Translations under genes and position numbers: made by a program
Part shown: positions 60,481 through 64,000 of the stretch, piece after piece
Position numbering within the stretch: position 1 is the stretch's first letter
How the letters are laid out: each line of letters opens with the position of its first letter
Origin: Zoroaster sp. YZ-2022
Lineage: Eukaryota > Echinodermata > Asteroidea > Forcipulatida > Zoroasteridae
Length of the DNA stretch: 64,000 nt
Assembly: GCA_029582265.1 (NCBI GenBank)
Contig: CM055828.1
Span: forward strand, 30,624,459-30,688,458
Direction: 5' to 3'
Notes under the pieces: generated by a model
Database searches by the model: none
What the model saw: the letters and a program-made list of their open reading frames with translations, nothing else
Told to the model about the DNA's origin: nothing

Positions 60481-60840
60481 TAAAATAAGTGAACGTCAGG
60501 CAGTAAAATTATTATCAGTGCCACGAAAAATTAGAAATAATTGTGCACTAGGCTTTCTCGTGAGTTAAAGTGCATCTACAATCATTCGACGCATTAAAAT
60601 AATATCAGAATATCAGAATTCAACTAATTTAACCTTTTAAAGATTCATCCACATGAGATGATATATTTCTATATATAGGCCTAATGAGCTGCAGGCGGAA
60701 ACGCTGTTCATAGGTTTTGACCGATCACTAATATTTCACAAAGTATGCTTTGAGGAAAATCTAAGAACATTGGTGAAAATAACCATATTAAAAGGATTTA
60801 ATGATCTTTGTTTTAATCCTACTTTGTTTTCCCATCTTAG

Positions 60841-60912
60841 ATCGCTGGAAAACAACAAAATCAGTGAAATTACTCCAGGAACATTTGATGGTCTACAAAA
60901 TCTTTTTTCTTT
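60841..60912 (+). CDS. LRR exon 9
   Basis: 72 nt, phase 2-2, between TTCCCATCTTAG and GTAAGTATTC. The core is LENNKISEITPGTFDGLQNL. The flanks from about 60660 match those of exon 4 (50545 on). Confidence 0.9.
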
Positions 60913-60971
60913 GTAAGTATTCATGTCATGAATTTCAATCACACAGCATCGAGCCACCGTTTTTTCTTTAA

Positions 60972-62188
60972 AGGTCCTGTGAAATAGGTTTTTTTTTCAT
61001 TGTATACAATAAAGTATGCCTACTGGAACATATATTTGTCATTTGTAAATTTTTCCCCTCACGTTTATACCATAAAAATAGTAATTTTTAAATTTAGGGG
61101 TGCGCTTCGACACGCCCATACCCCTCATTAACATAAAATTCGTGACGCACACTGAGGCAATTCCCGATCCGCGATCCACAGCACTTGCCCAAGTACCGGT
61201 ATGCGTCGTATACAGCGCACCACTCCATGCAGAGTGTTGCTAGAGAAAAGTTTCCTCAAGTTTTCTGTCAGGTTTGAAGCTTGTTATTTTCGTTAATGCC
61301 ATCGAGGTGTGTCGCTGCAGGTTGCAGCAACACCACCAAAGACGGTGCTAGTCTACACCGATTTCCGTCTGATCCAAAATACAGACGTATTTGGACGACT
61401 AAAGTGAAGCTGACCAGAGCGAAGTGGTCGGGACCGACGGAACACTCATTCTTATGTAGACTTGTAGTGCACAGTTCGAGCAGACATGCTTTGAACGGGG
61501 CCTTCACAGCCAGTTCGGTACGGTATGGCTTATAAGGCCATGCTGCAACCAGATGCAATTCCAACGATATTCCCGCTAAGTAAGAAGGCTGTGAAGGCTC
61601 CAACGAAGAAGAGAGGTGCTTTTTTAAAGCGAGAAAGACTCAGGGTAAGTGGCCATTTAGTAATACTCCCATGCATAACCCAATCCACTTCCGTGCAAAA
61701 CGACATGGTCACACCATGCTCACCGTTTCAGTGTTCACGGCATGAAAACATGCCGTGATTTTCCGCATTAATAAAAACATCGTGTCTGATTTTATATCCT
61801 GGCAAGACAAACATAAAAACATTAAACCTTTCTCATTATGCCTGCGCTTGTTTTGAGTTTTTTTTAAATGATCAGAACTTTGACTCAACTGTTTCTGTTA
61901 TTTCATAAAATAACACCGTAATGTTAGCATTGCCTTCGGTGTGTTTTCCGACCGCATGATGGGGCATTGCGCTGCGTTTCACGGTACATAGAAATTCTCT
62001 GCCTTTGTGTACGTCACGAACGTTTCGTTAAAACTTCGAAAATTCGGGGTAAATTTTTGATTATTAGATAAACAATGAATAATCCACTCGAAACAAAACA
62101 AACACATTTAAAATTGTTTTTAATTCATACCAATCAATATAACAGCACCAAGAAATAAAGTTTGGTAAATACACTCTTCACAGGACCT
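60972..62188 (+). mobile_element. TTAA element with THAP domain (Kolobok-like)
   Basis: The ends are AGGTCCTGTGAA and its exact inverse TTCACAGGACCT, flanked by TTAA (60968-60971 and 62189-62192). The paralogous intron at 50842-50845 has a single TTAA, so the target duplication is proven inside the window. The termini start with purines (5'-AG). TTAA duplication, 5'-RR ends and a THAP zinc finger together are the known features of the Kolobok superfamily, while piggyBac ends start with C. The element is 1217 bp and lacks a transposase core, so it is an internally deleted or non-autonomous copy. Confidence 0.8.
61296..61644 (+). pseudogene. THAP zinc-finger exon of the TTAA element
   Basis: ATG at 61296 opens MPSRCVAAGCSNTTKDGASL, then HRFPSDPKYRRIW and KVKLTRAKWSGPTEHSFLC. 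This is the C2CH THAP DNA-binding domain: Cys at the start, FP, W, and the second metal-ligand set. After SFLC the frame shifts; the continuation CFERGLHSQFG and then LQPDAIPTIFP (matching the closing LxPdAxPTxF motif of THAP domains) lies in other frames. A lysine-rich stretch leads to CAGG|GTAAGT at 61644/61645, a likely splice donor. Frameshifts mean it is not functional. Confidence 0.8.
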
Positions 62189-62335
62189 TTAAATGAAGTT
62201 ACGTCTCGCTGCAAACAAATTAGATGAAGTGCTTAGTTCATGATTGCCGATCGAAATAATTATTTATATGTATGCATTTTAAATTAATTTCTACTACAAC
62301 GTAATCATCAACATTTGTACAGATCATCTTTTTAA

Positions 62336-62543
62336 AAGGAAAATATCGTCACGATTATAGCAGACTTTCAACAGGGCATGGAATCAGTTTCCTGTAGTTT
62401 AAGATGAACACAATGACTGAAAATTACTGGTTCATTTATGCAGCAGCAACGGTAATATGACCTTATCATATTCAAAGACAATGAGTTCATCAAAAAGAAG
62501 CATTCCGATTCCATGCCCTGTTGATCGTGACGATATTGTCCCT
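62336..62543 (+). repeat. TTAA-MITE, duplicate of the one at 51265
   Basis: Left TTTTTAA then AAGGAAAATATCGTCACGAT; right GATATTGTCCCTGTAA with the same TGTAA change as at 51472. It arrived with the cassette duplication, not by a separate insertion. Confidence 0.85.
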
Positions 62544-63211
62544 GTAATGTATCCGGTCATACTTATATAAATGGTTATATGTAATAAGAACATTTGGAGA
62601 AAACAATTAAAAAGAACAAAAACCTTGTTCCATACTGTAACACCGTATGTTGTATATCAATGCACTCAAGTGTTATTTAAAAGTCTAAAATATGTGAACC
62701 TCAGGCAGTTAGGATAATATTGTTTAATGTATATCTTCAATCATTAAGTTAAACATACTCATATAATAAATTTTCTCTAAAACGATGAAATTTGAATTGT
62801 TTGTTTTAAATTTATTTACAAATCATCATATTCTATGACACTTGTTTTATATTTCGATGCACTCAACTATTGTCTATCGAGATTCATTTGTAAATTAAAT
62901 TTTGTAAAATGAGTGAACCTCAGGCAGGAAAATTATTCGATCCACACCATGACAACGTTGCATAAATCTGACAACATCGATGGATGTATACCGACGCTTT
63001 ATCACGATGTTATTAACCCTACTTGGTGATTTTATTTGCTATATAGGCCTAATGAGCTGCGACGGAAAAATTTTTCATAGTTTTTGATCGATCACTAATA
63101 TTTCACCAAGTATGCTTTCAGGAACGTCTATATATGAAAGTTGATGAAAATGACCATATTAACGGGCTTTAATGATCTTTGTTTTAACCCTACTTTGTTT
63201 TTCCATCTTAG

Positions 63212-63283
63212 ATCGCTGAAAAACAACAAAATCAATGAAATTGCTCCAGGAACATTTGATGGTCTACAAAATCTGTATTATTT
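63212..63283 (+). CDS. LRR exon 10
   Basis: 72 nt, phase 2-2, between TTCCATCTTAG and GTAAGTATTC. The core is LKNNKINEIAPGTFDGLQNL. It is the last intact LRR exon in the window; the array probably continues to the right. Confidence 0.9.
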
Positions 63284-63530
63284 GTAAGTATTCATGTCAT
63301 AAATGTTTAATCACGGAGCATCTGGTTTCATGCAAATCTGAGAACACTGATGGATATATACCGATGTAGGCCTAATGAGCTGCAGGCGGAAATAATTTTT
63401 ATAGCTTTTGACCGATCACTAATTTTTCACCAAGTGTGCTTTCAGGAAACTCTAATAACATTGGTGAAAATAACCATATTAATGAGAGTTAATGATCTTT
63501 TTAAAACCTCACTTTGATTTCCCATCTTAG

Positions 63531-63602
63531 ATTACTGCACAACAACAAAATCAGTGCAATAGCTCCAGGAACATTTGGTGGTCTACAAACTCTCAACACA
63601 TT
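63531..63602 (+). pseudogene. LRR exon with destroyed donor (duplicate)
   Basis: Open frame LHNNKISAIAPGTFGGLQTL after CCCATCTTAG. The donor is TTAAGTATT instead of GTAAGTATT. FDGL has become FGGL. Confidence 0.75.
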
Positions 63603-64000
63603 TTAAGTATTTATGTCACAAATTTCAATCATGCAGCATCGAGCCACAGATTACTCCTGACTGAGGTTTATAATCTCATTGCAAACAAATTAAATGAAGT
63701 GCGTAGTTCATGTTTGCCGATCGAAATATATGTGTGCATTTTAAACTATTTTCTACGTGCGATACAATGTAATCATCAACATTTGTACATATGATCTTTT
63801 AATGTAGGGTTTATATCTGATTTTAACAAAATACACACATGTCCAATACTATAACATTGTATTCCACCGAGCCGTTTTTATTTATATCGATGCAGTCTAG
63901 TGATGTATATCGAGATTCATTTTGTTATTTTACATTTCTAAAATATATGACCCTCAGGCAAGATAATTCTTGTTATGTGCTTCAATACAATGTTTTTAAC
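63603..64000. other. Cassette-type intron to the window edge
   Basis: It matches the intron after 52551 (CATGCAGCATCGAGCCACAG, TGTTTGCCGATCGAAATATA). Sequence ends in TGTTTTTAAC, the stretch that in other cassettes precedes the next acceptor, so another exon is expected just outside. Confidence 0.6.

Larger units (their letters stand above)
40365..63602 (+). other. CUB-LDLa-LRR receptor-like gene (5' part; runs off window)
   Basis: The exons below join in one plus-strand frame: signal peptide (ends phase 1), CUB (1-1), LDLa (1-1), LRR cap (1-2), then LRR exons (2-2). Intact LRR exons start at 46545, 47875, 49372, 50715, 52164, 54195, 57072, 58606, 60841 and 63212. From 47.8 kb on, exons and introns are copies of one cassette. 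No C-terminal cap, membrane span or stop is reached before 64000. LDLa-LRRNT-LRR followed by a 7TM domain is the plan of relaxin receptors and GRL101-type invertebrate receptors, which also use 72-nt phase-2 LRR exons. A CUB domain ahead of LDLa is not part of the vertebrate relaxin receptor. The exact family needs the downstream exons. Confidence 0.8.

Noticed and set aside
60972..62188. Assignment of the THAP element to piggyBac because of TTAA
   Set aside because: The ends begin AG, not CC, and the protein part is a THAP domain, which fits Kolobok.
46545..63602. Variable lymphocyte receptor-type cassette locus
   Set aside because: The exons have splice sites and are ordered in one gene; there is no sign of donor cassettes for gene conversion into an incomplete gene.

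Overview
The window is AT-rich, intron-dominated animal DNA. The signs are 72-nt leucine-rich-repeat exons with GT-AG splice sites, CUB and LDL-receptor class A exons, LINE, piggyBac and Kolobok-like transposons, a tRNA-derived SINE and many microsatellites. An invertebrate deuterostome (echinoderm, hemichordate or cephalochordate) is the best guess from the domain mix and transposons, but nothing here fixes the species. One assembly gap of 500 N lies at 28805-29304.

Left part (1-37 kb): mostly transposon-derived. It holds LINE fragments (0.7-2.4, 10.3, 14.2-16.5 kb) and two copies of a segmental duplication (2.5-8.0 kb and 26.1-28.8 kb, the second running into the gap), each with a tRNA-derived SINE. 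A piggyBac element at 21521-25993 has both termini and TTAA target duplications; it carries a frameshifted transposase and a six-copy satellite. A decayed LRR-cassette array lies at 11.0-15.4 kb and keeps one intact LRR exon (15152-15223). A possible unnamed minus-strand gene end lies at 18958-19386. A locally amplified repeat family fills 33.4-39.1 kb.

Right part (37-64 kb): a plus-strand gene for a secreted or membrane receptor-like protein, reconstructed exon by exon with matching phases. It comprises a possible noncoding first exon (ending 37382), a signal-peptide exon (ATG at 40424), CUB (42596-42952), LDLa (44682-44804), LRR N-terminal cap (45962-46079), then ten intact LRR exons (46545 to 63283) and several dead ones. 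The gene runs off the right edge, so the C-terminal part is not visible. The order LDLa-LRRNT-LRR with phase-2 LRR exons is typical of relaxin-receptor/GRL101-type leucine-rich GPCRs, but a 7TM domain is not seen.

Main points for a second look: (i) each later LRR exon sits in a copied exon-plus-intron cassette, all exons are 72 nt and phase 2-2, and intact and broken cassettes are interleaved; (ii) the signal-peptide exon's splice donor is amplified into eight consecutive GTAAGTT sites 18 bp apart; (iii) paralogous cassettes serve as internal empty sites that prove target-site duplications for three transposon types: a TTAA element carrying a THAP zinc finger (Kolobok-like), a TTAA MITE family, and an element with 5-bp target duplications.
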